Translations under genes and position numbers: made by a program
Assembly: GCF_900184895.1 (NCBI RefSeq)
Contig: NZ_FXZK01000003.1
Span: forward strand, 62,001 to 126,000
Direction of reading: 5' to 3'
Source: Flavimaricola marinus
Lineage (GTDB): Bacteria > Pseudomonadota > Alphaproteobacteria > Rhodobacterales > Rhodobacteraceae
Length of the DNA stretch: 64,000 nucleotides
The notes under the pieces: generated by a model
What the model saw: the letters and a program-made list of their open reading frames with translations, nothing else
Database searches by the model: none
What the model was told of the DNA's origin: nothing
Shown: piece after piece, positions 27,079-38,600 of the stretch
How the letters are laid out: each line of letters begins with the position of its first letter
Numbering within the stretch: the stretch's first letter is position 1

Positions 27079-29217
27079 ATGACGGATCGCGTGGCACGGG
27101 CAGGCCTTCAGGTCGCCAAGGAAATGGCTGACTTCATTGAGCAAAAGGCGCTGCCGGGAACGGGTGTGGAAGTCGACCGGTTCTGGGAGGGTTTCGCCTC
27201 GCTTGTCTCTGACCTGAGCCCGGTCAACAGGGATTTACTTGCCCGTCGCGACACGATCCAGCGCCAGATCGACGACTGGCACATCGCCCGCAGAGGGCAG
27301 CCCCACGACCCGGATGCCTATTTGGCGTTTCTCAAGGAGATCGGATATCTCGTGCCGGAAGGGGAGGATTTCCAGATCGATACGGCGAATGTCGATCCAG
27401 AGATCGCGACCGTGCCTGGCCCGCAGCTGGTTGTTCCCATTACCAACGCCCGCTTTGCCATCAATGCCGCGAATGCCCGGTGGGGCAGCCTCTACGATGC
27501 GTTTTACGGCACCGATGCGATGGGGGTGACCCCGCCAAAGGGTGGCTATGACCGGGGCCACGGCGCGCGCGTCGTGGCGCGGGCGCGGGTGTTCCTGGAC
27601 GATGCCTTCCCGATCAAGGGGGCCAGCCACGGCGACGTTTCGCGCTATTCGGTGCAGAACGGTGCGCTGATGATCGACGACAAGCCGCTGGAAACGACCG
27701 AAAAATTCGCGGGCTACCGCGGCCCCGCGCGGGCGCCGGATGCGATCCTGTTGGTCAACCACGGCCTCCATGTCGAGCTGATTTTCGACCGGGCCCACCC
27801 GATCGGCAGCCGCGATCGTGCACTCTTGGCCGATGTGCGGTTGGAAAGCGCGATGTCTGCGATCATGGATTGCGAGGACTCCGTCGCCTGCGTCGATGCA
27901 GAGGACAAGGTGCAGGCCTATTCCAACTGGCTGGGCCTGATGAAGGGCGATTTGCAGGCGTCCTTCGAGAAGGGCGGCAAGGTGATGACCCGCGTCCTTG
28001 CCGACGATCTCGACTATCTGGCGCCCGATGGTAAGCCTTTGAAACTCAAGGGCCGGGCGCTGATGCTGATCCGCAATGTTGGGCATCTGATGACCAACCC
28101 CGCGATCCTCGACGCCGACGGCAACGAGGTGTTCGAGGGGCTGATGGACGCTGCCGTGACGACCCTGATCGCGATGCATGACCTCAAGCGCGAGGGCGGC
28201 AATTCGCTGCATGGATCGGTTTATGTGGTGAAGCCCAAGATGCATGGGCCCGACGAAGTGGCCTTTGCCGACGAGACGATGACCCGCGTCGAGGCCTTCC
28301 TCGGGCTGCCGCAACATACTGTAAAGATTGGCATTATGGATGAGGAGCGGCGCACGTCCGTCAACCTCAAGGAATGCATCCGCGCGGCCAGACATCGGGT
28401 CGCGTTTATTAACACCGGGTTTCTCGACCGCACGGGCGACGAGATTCACACCTCGATGGAAGCCGGCCCGTTCAGCCGCAAGGATTTCATCAAGCGCAAA
28501 TCGTGGATCACGGCCTACGAGAATCAGAACGTCGATATCGGTCTGGAATGTGGCCTGATGGGCAAAGCGCAGATCGGTAAAGGCATGTGGGCGATGCCTG
28601 ACATGATGGCAGCGATGATTGAACAAAAGATTGAGCACCCGCGCAGCGGTGCCAATTGCGCCTGGGTGCCGAGCCCGACGGCGGCGACGCTGCATGCGTT
28701 GCACTATCACAAGGTCGATGTGATCGCCGTCCAGAAGCGGCTCAAAGCGGGTGGCCGCCGCGCCTATGTGACCGCGATCCTCGACATTCCGCTGGCCTCC
28801 TATCGCCGCTGGACACCGGCCCAGATCACCCGCGAAGTGGAGAACAATGCGCAGGGCATTCTGGGCTATGTGGTCCGCTGGATCGATCAGGGTGTGGGCT
28901 GTTCGAAGGTGCCGGACCTCAATGATATAGGGCTTATGGAGGATCGCGCGACCTGCCGCATCTCGGCTCAGGCCATTGCGAACTGGATGCATCATGGGGT
29001 GGTTTCGGAAACCGACGTGATGGAGGCGATGCGCAAGATGGCCGCCGTTGTGGACCGTCAGAACGCGGACGACCCGGCCTATACCCCGATGGCGCCCGGC
29101 TATAACGGGATCGCCTTTGCGGCCGCGTGTGACCTTGTTTTCAAGGGCCGCGAGCAGCCCTCGGGCTATACCGAACCGGTGCTGCACGCGCGCAGGCTGG
29201 AATACAAATCCGCCTGA
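27079..29217 (+). CDS. glcB: malate synthase G
   Basis: Malate synthase condenses glyoxylate and acetyl-CoA to malate, completing the glyoxylate route. The 712-residue length and the large insertion after the N-terminal domain identify the monomeric G isoform. Characteristic stretches include [26 protein letters not shown], and [17 protein letters not shown], and the region [20 protein letters not shown] holds catalytic-site residues. The start at 27079 has AGGGGGA at the right distance and begins [12 protein letters not shown]. Isocitrate lyase is not in the window; many relatives use this enzyme with the glycolate or ethylmalonyl-CoA routes. Confidence 0.97.
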   Translation: MTDRVARAGLQVAKEMADFIEQKALPGTGVEVDRFWEGFASLVSDLSPVNRDLLARRDTIQRQIDDWHIARRGQPHDPDAYLAFLKEIGYLVPEGEDFQIDTANVDPEIATVPGPQLVVPITNARFAINAANARWGSLYDAFYGTDAMGVTPPKGGYDRGHGARVVARARVFLDDAFPIKGASHGDVSRYSVQNGALMIDDKPLETTEKFAGYRGPARAPDAILLVNHGLHVELIFDRAHPIGSRDRALLADVRLESAMSAIMDCEDSVACVDAEDKVQAYSNWLGLMKGDLQASFEKGGKVMTRVLADDLDYLAPDGKPLKLKGRALMLIRNVGHLMTNPAILDADGNEVFEGLMDAAVTTLIAMHDLKREGGNSLHGSVYVVKPKMHGPDEVAFADETMTRVEAFLGLPQHTVKIGIMDEERRTSVNLKECIRAARHRVAFINTGFLDRTGDEIHTSMEAGPFSRKDFIKRKSWITAYENQNVDIGLECGLMGKAQIGKGMWAMPDMMAAMIEQKIEHPRSGANCAWVPSPTAATLHALHYHKVDVIAVQKRLKAGGRRAYVTAILDIPLASYRRWTPAQITREVENNAQGILGYVVRWIDQGVGCSKVPDLNDIGLMEDRATCRISAQAIANWMHHGVVSETDVMEAMRKMAAVVDRQNADDPAYTPMAPGYNGIAFAAACDLVFKGREQPSGYTEPVLHARRLEYKSA

Positions 29218-29250
29218 GTCGCAAAGAGGTTAACGGGCCGAAATCGGCTG

Positions 29251-29292
29251 CGGTCTGCCGTCGGTGCGACGTCGGTATCGCGTCGGTGTCGG
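29251..29292 (+). repeat. extragenic 11-bp-unit repeat, copy A
   Basis: Four tandem units CGGTCTGCCGT, CGGTGCGACGT, CGGTATCGCGT and CGGTGTCGG start 34 bases past the malate synthase stop. A GTTAAC lies just upstream (29229-29234) and CCAAATCCGCCCC follows. The same arrangement is found at 60153, and a more decayed copy lies after gatB. Confidence 0.65.
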
Positions 29293-29374
29293 TGGCCAAA
29301 TCCGCCCCTTTAATTCAGCGGGCGATCCGATAAGCTGTTGGTGAGCCAACCATATTGGGATCGCGTTTTTTACC

Positions 29375-30424
29375 ATGCCCTTGCCCGTCATCACCCAAGC
29401 CCAAACCGTCACCACGCCTCGCCTGACCACCCGTGTTCTGACCCCCGGAGACCCGGCCGGTGTCCCTGTCCTGTTCGTTCACGGCAACCTGTCCGCCGCG
29501 ACGTGGTGGGAAGAGACGATGCTGCGCCTGCCGCCGGGGTTTCGCGCGATAGCACCCGATCTGCGCGGATATGGCGAGGCCGATCCGGCGGCGCTGATCG
29601 ACGCCACTCGTGGCCTGCGCGATTTTTCGGACGATCTGGCGGCGCTGATGGATGAGATGGATATTTCCGCCGCGCATATGGTGGGCCATTCGCTCGGCGG
29701 CGGCATTCTGTGGCAGATGCTGGCCGATCACCCGGACCGCGTGCTGTCGATGGTGCAGGTGGCCCCGTCGTCGCCTTATGGCTTTGGCGCGTGCAAGGCC
29801 GACGGCACCCCCTGTTTCCCGGACAATGCCGGCAGCGGGGCGGGGGCGGTGAACCCGGAGTTTGCCAAGCTGCTTGCCGAAGGAGCCACCGGCGACGAAA
29901 CCCCGTTTCATCCGCGCGCCATCCTCAACACCTATGTCTGGAAGCCGCCCTTCGTGCCGGAGCGCATGGAGGACATCCTTGCTTCGGCTCTGGCCCAGCA
30001 GACCGGCCCGCAGGCCTATCCCGGCGATGCCGCCCCGTCCGAGAATTGGCCCACCGTCGCGCCGGGCAAGTTTGGTGCGATCAACGGGATGGCACCGATC
30101 TATCAGACCGACCCGCTGGCCTTTACCCGCGCTCCGAACACGCCGCCGATCCTGTGGATCCGGGGTGCCGACGATCCGATCTGCTCGGATGCGTCGCTGT
30201 TCGATTTGGGCACCTTGGGGCAGGCGGGCGCCGTGCCCGGCTGGCCCGGCGACGAGGTGTTTCCGCCGCAGCCGATGATCGCCCAGACCGAAGCCGCATT
30301 GGCCGCCTATGAGGCGAATGGCGCCAAGGTCGACCGCGTGGTTCTGTCCGATTGCGGCCATTCGCCGTATCTGGAGCAGCCCGGCCCATTCGATGCCGCC
30401 CTTCATGCCCATCTGGCGGGCTAG
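29375..30424 (+). CDS. alpha/beta hydrolase
   Basis: A 349-residue hydrolase with a complete catalytic set: HGN oxyanion region (LFVHGNLSAATWW), nucleophile Ser106 in VGHSLGGG, acid in WIRGADDPIC, and His in LSDCGHSPYLEQPG. A cap insert of about 100 residues with FPDNAGSGAGA lies between strands 6 and 7, longer than in simple esterases, so the substrate could be a bulky ester, lactone or epoxide. There is no clear signal peptide. The stop is four bases from the end of the convergent P450 gene. The nearest P450 on the other strand need not be functionally linked. Confidence 0.82.
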   Translation: MPLPVITQAQTVTTPRLTTRVLTPGDPAGVPVLFVHGNLSAATWWEETMLRLPPGFRAIAPDLRGYGEADPAALIDATRGLRDFSDDLAALMDEMDISAAHMVGHSLGGGILWQMLADHPDRVLSMVQVAPSSPYGFGACKADGTPCFPDNAGSGAGAVNPEFAKLLAEGATGDETPFHPRAILNTYVWKPPFVPERMEDILASALAQQTGPQAYPGDAAPSENWPTVAPGKFGAINGMAPIYQTDPLAFTRAPNTPPILWIRGADDPICSDASLFDLGTLGQAGAVPGWPGDEVFPPQPMIAQTEAALAAYEANGAKVDRVVLSDCGHSPYLEQPGPFDAALHAHLAG

Positions 30425-30428
30425 GGCG

Positions 30429-31631
30429 CTATTTCGGGGCGAGCCGCACCGGTAGTTTACTGAACCCGTTCAGCCCGACCCGCCGAAGCCGCTGCGCCGC
30501 GCCGTCGAGTTGCGCTTGCGGATAGCGGTCGAGCAGCGTCGTGATGGCGACCTGCGCCTCGGCGCGGGCCAGTTGCATCCCGAGGCAGACATGCGGCCCG
30601 GTGCCGAAGCCCAGATGCGCGTTGGGGCGTCGGTCTGCGGTGAAGGCCGCGGGCTCTGAATGCCGCGCCGGATCGTGGTTGGCCCCGATCAGCAGCGCCG
30701 CCACCTGATCGCCGGCCTTGAGCGCCTGACCCTCGAACGTGGTGTCGCGGGTGGCAAAGAGCGGCTTTGTCATCATCACCGGGCTGTCGTGGCGCAACAC
30801 CTCTTCGACCAGCAGCCCGACGGTTTCGGGGGCCGCGATCAGCCCCTGCCGCAGCGCGTCGTCTTGCAGCACCCTGTGCAGGGCGTTGCTGATCAGGTGC
30901 ACCGTCGTTTCGTGTCCGGCGATGAACAGCACCACGACCATCGCGAGCAGTTCGTCGTCGCTGAGCCGGTCTGTTCCGTCGCGGACCTGCACCAGATCGC
31001 CGATCAGGCCGGGCCGCGGTGCCGCCCTCTGTGCCGAGAAATCCGCCCGGAAATAGCGCGTCAGCCGCCACAGGCCGGGCAGGGCGCGGGCGATCCCCCA
31101 CGGCGTCACCGGCCCCGATACGGGGGAGACCCAATGCGCGACCTTGCCCTGATCCTCCTCCGGCACGCCGAGCAGCGTGCAGATTGCCGTCAGCGGCAGC
31201 GGCCTGGCATAGCGGCTGACGATGTCGCAAGGCTTTGCCGGATCGGCGCTGTCGAGCAGGGTGTCCGCGATTGACCGCAGCTTTGGCCGCAGATCGTCGA
31301 TCGAGCTCCGCGCAAAGGCGCTGTCGACCATTCCGCGCAGCCGCGTGTGGTCGGCTCCGTCCTGCCCCAAAATGCCGGCGAGCAGCGGTTTCATGAACCC
31401 CGGCAACCACCAGAACTTGGCGCTGAGCGGTTTGCCCCCGACCGTCCCGAAATCGCGCACGAAGAGGTCGGGCGATTTCAGCAAGGCCCGCGCTCCGGCG
31501 TCGGTGGTCGTCAGCCAGACCTGCCCGATAAGCGGAATCCGCGTCCGCACCAGCCCGCCTTCGGCCCGCAGCCTCGACAGCGTTTCGTCGGGGTCGGTCA
31601 GGAATGCCGGGTCTGTCAGATCGAGCTGCAT
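30429..31631 (-). CDS. cytochrome P450
   Basis: A 400-residue soluble bacterial P450. The I-helix has AGHETT, the K-helix ExxR is in EEVLRHDSP, and the haem-binding loop is FGTGPHVCLGMQ with the proximal Cys. The length and absence of a membrane anchor fit class I enzymes that take electrons from a ferredoxin, but no ferredoxin or reductase gene is adjacent. The start at 31631 (MQLDLTDPAFL) is preferred to one 25 codons earlier because P450s of this group begin close to the DPAFLxDP segment. The substrate is unknown. It is divergent from the amidotransferase gene that follows. Confidence 0.92.
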   Translation of the reverse strand: MQLDLTDPAFLTDPDETLSRLRAEGGLVRTRIPLIGQVWLTTTDAGARALLKSPDLFVRDFGTVGGKPLSAKFWWLPGFMKPLLAGILGQDGADHTRLRGMVDSAFARSSIDDLRPKLRSIADTLLDSADPAKPCDIVSRYARPLPLTAICTLLGVPEEDQGKVAHWVSPVSGPVTPWGIARALPGLWRLTRYFRADFSAQRAAPRPGLIGDLVQVRDGTDRLSDDELLAMVVVLFIAGHETTVHLISNALHRVLQDDALRQGLIAAPETVGLLVEEVLRHDSPVMMTKPLFATRDTTFEGQALKAGDQVAALLIGANHDPARHSEPAAFTADRRPNAHLGFGTGPHVCLGMQLARAEAQVAITTLLDRYPQAQLDGAAQRLRRVGLNGFSKLPVRLAPK

Positions 31632-31775
31632 AGCCGGACTGTCGGTTCTTTGCCCCCATGCCGTCAAGCTGCTCAATATTATGGCATTTGCACCGCATCT
31701 TGGCATTGCCTGCCGGAAGTAACCTTTTCATGCCAGTCTCGGCGTTATATTGAGGCCACAAAGAAGGGGAAATGC

Positions 31776-32555
31776 ATGGCCCGTCCAATCATCGGCATTA
31801 TCAGCAACTCCATTTTGATCAACGAGAGTTACCCGGCCCATGCCAGCGGCATCATCAATGCCGAGGCGGTGTCGCAGGTGTCGCAATGCCTGCCCCTGAT
31901 GATCCCCGCCGATCCCGATCTCGTCGATCTGCCCGATCTTCTGGACTCGGTCGACGGCATTCTGCTGACCGGTGGTCGCGCCAACGTGCATCCCGACGAA
32001 TACGGCGAGCCGCCGACCCCGGCCCATGGCGATTTCGACCGTGGCCGCGATGCGCTGGCGCTCGAGCTCGTCCGCGCCTGTGTCGAGCGGGGCCAGCCCC
32101 TGATGGGCATTTGCCGCGGATTCCAAGAGGTGAACGTGGCGATGGGCGGCAGCCTCTATCCCGAGATTCGCGATCTGCCGGGCCGTGACAACCACCGGAT
32201 GCCCCCGGACGGCACGCAGGAGGAGAAGTTCGCCCTGCGCCACGAAGTGACCTTTACCGAGGGTGGCCCGTTTCACCGGTTGATGGGCTCGACCAAGGTG
32301 ATGACCAACACCCTGCACGGGCAAGGCATCAAGGTGCCGGGTCCGCGTGTGAAGATCGACGGCCATGCCCCTGACGGCACGCCCGAGGCGATCTATATCG
32401 ACGGCGCCCCTGGATTCACCCTGTCGGTGCAATGGCATCCAGAGTGGAATGCGGCCGCCGATCCGGTGTCGCGTCCGTTGTTCACTGCGTTCGGCGATGC
32501 CGCCCGCGCATGGTCGGTTGCCCGCCGCGCCGGCCCGGTTCGGATGAGCGCCTGA
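31776..32555 (+). CDS. gamma-glutamyl-gamma-aminobutyrate hydrolase (peptidase C26) family protein
   Basis: A 259-residue class I glutamine-amidotransferase-like hydrolase, of the PuuD type that frees GABA from gamma-glutamyl-GABA in putrescine breakdown. The nucleophile Cys113 is in LMGICRGFQEVN and the catalytic His is in VQWHPEWN; TGGRANVHPDEYGE is the family's substrate-loop segment. AGAAGGGG before the ATG at 31776 supports the start. The other Puu pathway genes are not present, so the physiological substrate is uncertain. The gene ends at a strong bidirectional terminator shared with the RTX gene. Confidence 0.88.
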   Translation: MARPIIGIISNSILINESYPAHASGIINAEAVSQVSQCLPLMIPADPDLVDLPDLLDSVDGILLTGGRANVHPDEYGEPPTPAHGDFDRGRDALALELVRACVERGQPLMGICRGFQEVNVAMGGSLYPEIRDLPGRDNHRMPPDGTQEEKFALRHEVTFTEGGPFHRLMGSTKVMTNTLHGQGIKVPGPRVKIDGHAPDGTPEAIYIDGAPGFTLSVQWHPEWNAAADPVSRPLFTAFGDAARAWSVARRAGPVRMSA

Positions 32556-32602
32556 CGGCGGCTGCCCCGGTTTGGGGCGCGGTTTCTGCTCGATACAGAC
32601 GA

Positions 32603-32635
32603 AAAGGCCACCTCGCACATGCTGAGGTGGCCTTT
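32603..32635. terminator. bidirectional terminator
   Basis: AAAGGCCACCTC (32603-32614) and GAGGTGGCCTTT (32624-32635) form a perfect 12-bp stem with a 9-base loop. A/T-rich ends flank both sides, so it can act for the amidotransferase gene (plus) and the RTX gene (minus). Confidence 0.78.
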
Positions 32636-32657
32636 GTCGTTCTGTGGGAGCGCCAGA

Positions 32658-35600
32658 TCAGAGGATCAGCGCCGCCTCGTGTTTCTTGAGGCACCGGCGT
32701 GCGGTCTTGCCGTAGCTGCGGGGTAGGGCGCGCAGTTCGGGGAACAGCGTGAACAGCTCTTCGCGGGCGGCCTTCGTCACCGCGGACAGGCCGATTTCGC
32801 CGGGGTGGAAGCTTTCGGTGGCGGCCCCTTCGGCAAAGACGATCTCGTGGTCGTCGAACAGCATGTGGATGTAGGTGACTTCGCCACCGGTTTCGATCGT
32901 GACGTCGCGCCCGTCGACCAGATGCTTGGCCGCGACGAGCACTTCGCTTTCGCCGAAGAGCAGTTCCGCCCGGTAGCCTTGGAACAGCATCCGGTGCTGT
33001 GGCGAGACCAGAAGATCGCTTTCCAGCCCGGTCACGACGCCCGGCCGAATCCGGATCGGCGCAAAGTTCTCAATGGCGGGCACTGTGCGCTGACCGATCC
33101 AGCGGATCGGCTGCAAGCCGTGATCGCGGGTGACGACCATGTCGCCGATCTCCAGCGTTTCGATGGCCCGCGCCCCGCGCGGCGTGGCGATCTTGGTGCC
33201 GGGGGTGAAGCAGATGATGTTCTCGACCTCGTTGAAGGTGAGCAGCGTTCCGTCATCGAGCAGCACCGAGCCGGATTTGCTTCCCGACCCGTCATCGACG
33301 GTGACCAGCGTCGACATGTCCGCCAGCGTGCCCAGTTGCAGGGTATCGCCGCTGGTTTCGCCGCCTGAGCCGCCATCGACCGTGATGGTTCCATTGGACG
33401 TCTCGACCAGGTCTTCGAGGATGAAGATGTCGTCGCCGTCATCGCCGTAGGCATCGTCGCCGTCTGCGATGTTGATCGTGTCGTTGCCGGTACCGCCGAA
33501 GAGCTGGTCTTCGCCGCGCCCGCCAAAGAGCGTGTCGTTGCCGGTGTCTCCGACCACCACGTCGTTGCCGTCGCCGCCGAACAGGGTGTCGTCGTCGCCG
33601 TCGCCGTCGAGGTAGTCGTTGCCTGTCCCACCTGCGATTTCGTCGTTTCCGGCACCGCCCAGCAGGCTGTCATCCCCGGACCCGCCGAGCAGTGAATCCT
33701 CGCCCGCCCCGGCAAAGACCGAGCCGCCCGCCGAGTCGGCCGCCATGTTAACGGTGTCGTTGCTGTCGGTCAGGTTGAAGGCTTCGACGTCGTCGAAGGT
33801 GTTGAACGAGATGCCGAAATTGAAAGTCCCGTCTTCGTCGTCGGAATAGGTGACGTTGACGCCGGTGTTGATCGCGCCGAGCTCGACGAGGTCGAAATCG
33901 TCGCCGCCCGATCCGCCGACGATGGTATCGTTGCCCATGTCGTCGGCACCGATGAAGGCATCGCGCCCGTCGCCACCGTCGAGGATGTCGTTGCCCGCCC
34001 CGCCGAAGAGCGTGTCGTCGCCCTCCTGACCGCTGAGCGTATCGTTCCCCGTTCCACCGTAGAGCGTATCGTTGTCGTTGCCGGCCCAGATTTCATCGTT
34101 GCCCGCGCCGCCAAAGAAGGTGTCGTTGCCTTGCCCGTCCAGCCCGGTGCCGATCCCGATCTCTTCGTCGAAGACGTCGTCGCCGTCGCTGCCCAGCACG
34201 CTGTCGTTGCCGTCGAGCGTCTGGATATAGGTGTAGCCATTGTCGGCGCTGGCATCGACGACGTCGGCACCATCGGTCAGGATCAGCTGCTCGATTTCCG
34301 AGAAGGTGATGGTGTTGCCATTGACCAGATCGGTCACGACCCCTGCGCCTTCGCCCGTGAACAGCACCGAGACGGGGTTGGTGGCGAAGCTCAGATCGAG
34401 CGTGTCGTAGTTGTTGCCGCCCTGGCCGCCGACGACGAGGTCGTCGCCCCAGTCGTCGCCGTTGACAGAGATCGTGTCGGCATCGTCGCCGCCGTAGATC
34501 GTATCGTTGCCGCCTCCGCCGTTGATTTCGTCGTCGCCCGCGTCGCCGTGGAGCGTATCGCTGTCGGAGCCGCCGGCGAGGTTGTCATTGCCCGCGCCGC
34601 CGTAGGCCACGTCGGCCCCCAGCGAGGTGACCAGATGGTCGTTGCCGGCGCCACCGAACAGGCTGTCGTCGCTGCCGCCGCCGTAGAGGCTGTCGTCGCC
34701 GTCCTCGCCGTAGAGCACGTCGTTGCCGGCCTGCCCGTAGAGCTCGTCGTTGTCTGCGCCGCCGTAGACGACGTCTTCGCCTTCGCCCGCGAATACGGTG
34801 TCGTTGCCTGCGCCGACATAGACGAGGTCGTCGTTGCCGGCCTCACCGGGCAAGATCGCGTCGTTGCTGTCGATCTGGTCGCCGTCGGGGTCGACGTGGT
34901 TCGTGGCGTCGAGGAAGTCGTCGCCTGCGGTGCCGGTGACCGTCCCGTCGGCGTCGATGATCAGGTTTTCGATTTCGGTGAAGGTGATCGTCTTGGTGTT
35001 GCCCGAGCCGTCCGTCACCTCGACGCTGCCGGAATAGCTGTTGCCGTCCGCGTCCAGCGTCTGCACCAGATTGCTGTAGGAGGCGAACTGGCTGAGATCG
35101 AGCGTGTCGTTGTCGGACCCGCCGGAGCCGCCGTCGACGGTGATCCCGGAGGTAAAGCCGCCGGAGCCGTCGGTTTCGCTGGCGTCGATCAGGATGCTGT
35201 CGTCGCCGTCGCCGCCGTAGATCGCATCGCCCGAGCCGCCCCGCAGGGCGTCGTTGCCCGCCTCGCCGAAGAGCTGGTCGTTGCCCGCCCCGCCTGCGAG
35301 GCTGTCGTCGCCGTCTTCGCCGTGCAGCACGTCATTGCCGCTGTCCCCGGACAGGCTGTCATTGCCGAGCCCGGTATACATCGTGTCGTCGCCCGAGCCG
35401 CCAAAGACGGTGTCGTCGCCGCTGTTGCTGGAGCCGACTTCGTCGTCGATGTAGTCGTTGCCGGAGCCGCCGTAGACGGTGTTGGACCCGGTGCCGTAGT
35501 AGACCGTGTCGTTGCCGTCGCCGCCGTAGATCTCGTCGTTCCCGTTCCCGGAGGAGACGGTGTCGTTGCCGGTCCCTGCGATGACGATGTCATCGTTGGG

Positions 35601-38600
35601 CGCGGCGCCCGGCGCGGTGGCATCCGAGGTGTCGATCTTGTCGCCTTCGGGATCGCCGGTATAGGAGATGTCGATGTCGTCGTCGCCCGATGTCCCTTGC
35701 ACGGTGCCGTCGTTGCCGACCGGGATCCCGATCGCCTCGAGTGCCGCCGGATTGCTGAACACCGAGGGGGCGATGCCGAAGAGCGTGACGCTTTCGCCGC
35801 CGACGAAGTTGAGCACCGCGTTGCCCGACCCGTCGTCGCCCACGGTCACGTCGGAGGTGGTGACTGGCGTGGTCCCCCCGTCCGAGGTGAGTGCCGTCAC
35901 ATCGAGCAGGTCGTTGCCGGTGAAGGTGCCGTCGCCGTTGTCGGTGGGCGCTTCGAAATAGTAGATGACGTCGGAGCCGTCGTTGTCGGAGAACACCACG
36001 ACGTCCTGATCGCCGTCCGCAGACCCGAAGCCGTCGCTGCCGAGGCTGATCACGTCGTCGCCCGCGCCGGCGTCGATGGTGTCTGCGCCCATGCCCAGTT
36101 CGACCGTATCCGCCCCGCCAGAGCCGATGACGCTGTCGGCGTACCCCGTCAGGTTCAGCGCCTCGATATTGGTGAAGGTGGCTGTGTTTCCGCCCGATGT
36201 GAGGGTGCCCATCTCGGGGTTGAACGGCTGGAGCGTTTCGAGATCCACCGTGACGCCGCTGGTCAGCCCGCTGGCATCGAGCACGTCGCCGCTGGTCTCT
36301 GTGCCTTCGCCGCCGTCGATGCTGTCGGTGCCGAAGCCGTCTTCGAGCACGAAGATGTCGTCGCCCTCGGCGCCATACATCGTGTCGTCGCCAGTGCCGC
36401 CATAAAGCGTGTCGTTGCCGCCGCCTGCGGACAGATCGTCGTTGCCCGCGCCGCCGAAGAGCGAGTCGTCGCCCGCGTCGGAGCCTGCCAGAAGCGTATC
36501 GTTGCCGTCGCCGCCGAACAGAATGTCGTTGCCGGTGCCGGTGTCGATGTAATCGTTGCCCGCATCGCCATAGGCGGTGTCGTTGCCGGTAAAGCTTTCG
36601 ATGACGTCGTCGCCCGCGCCGCCGTAGTTCAGGTCGTCGCCTTCCTGACCGTAGAGCGTGTCGTTGCCGGCTTCGCCTTCGAGCGTGTCGTTGCCTTCGC
36701 CGCCGTAGAGCACGTCGTCGCCTTCGCCGGCGCGGATGGTGTCGTCGCCGAGGTTGCCTTCGATGATGTCGTCGTTGGCCGCGGCACCCGGCAGGTGCGC
36801 ATCGCCGCCGTCGACCACGTCGCCGCCGGGATCGCCCATGTAGCCCGCGTCGATCAGGTCGCCGAATTCACCGCCCGACACGGTGCCGTCGGAATAGGGG
36901 ATGCCGATGGCGTTGAGGGCCGCGGGCGTGCTCAGATCGGCAGGGCTGACCCCCACGAGCGTCAGAACCGCCGTGCCGGGGAAGGTGAGCACCGCGTTGC
37001 CGTTGCCGTCGTCGCTGACCACCACGTCATTGACGTTGACCGGGGTCGTCCCGTCGGAAGTGATGCTACTGACGTCGATCTGGTCTTGTCCGGTGAAGCT
37101 GCCGTCGCCGTTGTCGATGGGCCCGGCAAAGCCGATCACCGAATCCGGCCCGGAGAGCTCGCCCAGGATCAGCGTGTCGGTGCCGCTGCCCAGGATGATG
37201 TTCTCGATCTCGGTATAGGTGGCGGTGTAGGTGCCGTCGGTGAAGCTGCCGCTTTCCGAGCCGCCGTCGGTGAGGTCGAGGCTCAGATCGTCGGTGACGG
37301 CGGAGAGGTCGAGCGTATCGCCGAGGACTTCGTCTTCGCTGTCACCGAAGTAGGTGTCGTTGCCGAAATTGTTCTCGACGACGTGGATGTCGTCGCCATA
37401 GCCGCCCCAGACGTAGTCGTCGCCTTCGCCGCCATAGACCGTATCGTTGCCGAACGAGCCGCGCACATAGTCGTCGCCGTCGCCGCCGAAGACGGTGTCG
37501 TTGCCCAGATCCCCGTTCATGGAATCGTTGCCCGCGTCGCCGTGGGTCTCGTCGTTGCCGCTGCCGCTTTCCAGCAGATCGTTGCCGGCGCCGCCGAAGA
37601 GCGTGTCGTCGCCGTCGACGCCATTCACGGAATCGTCGCCGTCATCGCCGTAAAGCTCGTCGTTGCCGCTTTCGCCGATGACGGTGTCGTTGTCGTTGCC
37701 GCCGTAGACGGTATCGTTGCCAAAGCCGCCGAAGATTTCGTCGTTGCCGTCGTTGCCCAGGATCACGTCGTCGTTCGAGCCGTCCTGCGCGTCGTTGCCA
37801 TCGACGACATCGCCATTCGGATCGTCGGTGTAGCCATCGTCGATGAAGTCGTCGCCCGAGGTGCCGTCAACGGTGTAGTTGAGCATCGGGATGCCCATGG
37901 CGTGCAGCGCCTCGGGGCTGGAGACGGCGCTGGGCGCGATCCCCAGAAGCGTCACCGATGTGTTGTTGGGGAACGTCAGAACGGCGTTGCCCGAGCCGTC
38001 GTCGGTGACCACCACGTCATCGACGGTGATCGGCCGACCGGCGACGGTGATCCCGCTGACGTTGATCTGGTCTTGTCCGGTAAAGCTGCCGTCGCCGTTG
38101 TCGATCGGCCCTTCGAAGCCGCTGACCACGTCGTTGCCGTCGTTGTTCTGAAGCCCGATGAAGTCGACCGCCCCGTCGGCGCCGCCCAGATCGATCCGGT
38201 CGTCTCCGGCGCCGCCCATGATCATATCGCTGCCCGCGCCGGAATAGACCGTATCCGCCCCGGACGAGCCCATGACAAAGTCGTTGCCTGCGCCGAGGCT
38301 CAGGATCTCGATGTCGGAGAAGGTCAGATCGGACCGCCCCTGCGCAATCGAGCCCATCTCCGGCCCGGAGAGGAAGATCTGCAGATCCGAGGTCAGCGCG
38401 GTAGTGTCGAGCGTGTCGCCGAAGGTCTCGCCGGTGTCTCCGCCAAAGATCGAGTCCGCCCCGAAGCCGCCCAGATCGTTGCCGAGGGTAAAGATGTCGT
38501 CGCCGCTTTCCCCGTAGTGCGTATCGGTGCCGGAGCCTGCGTTGATGATGTCGTTGCCGTCGCCGCCGAAGGTGGTGTCATCGCCGCGCCCGCCTTCGAT

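Noticed and set aside
27235-29187. A 650-residue antisense frame over malate synthase
   Set aside because: His/Arg/Gly-rich shadow of a well conserved gene, typical of GC-rich DNA.
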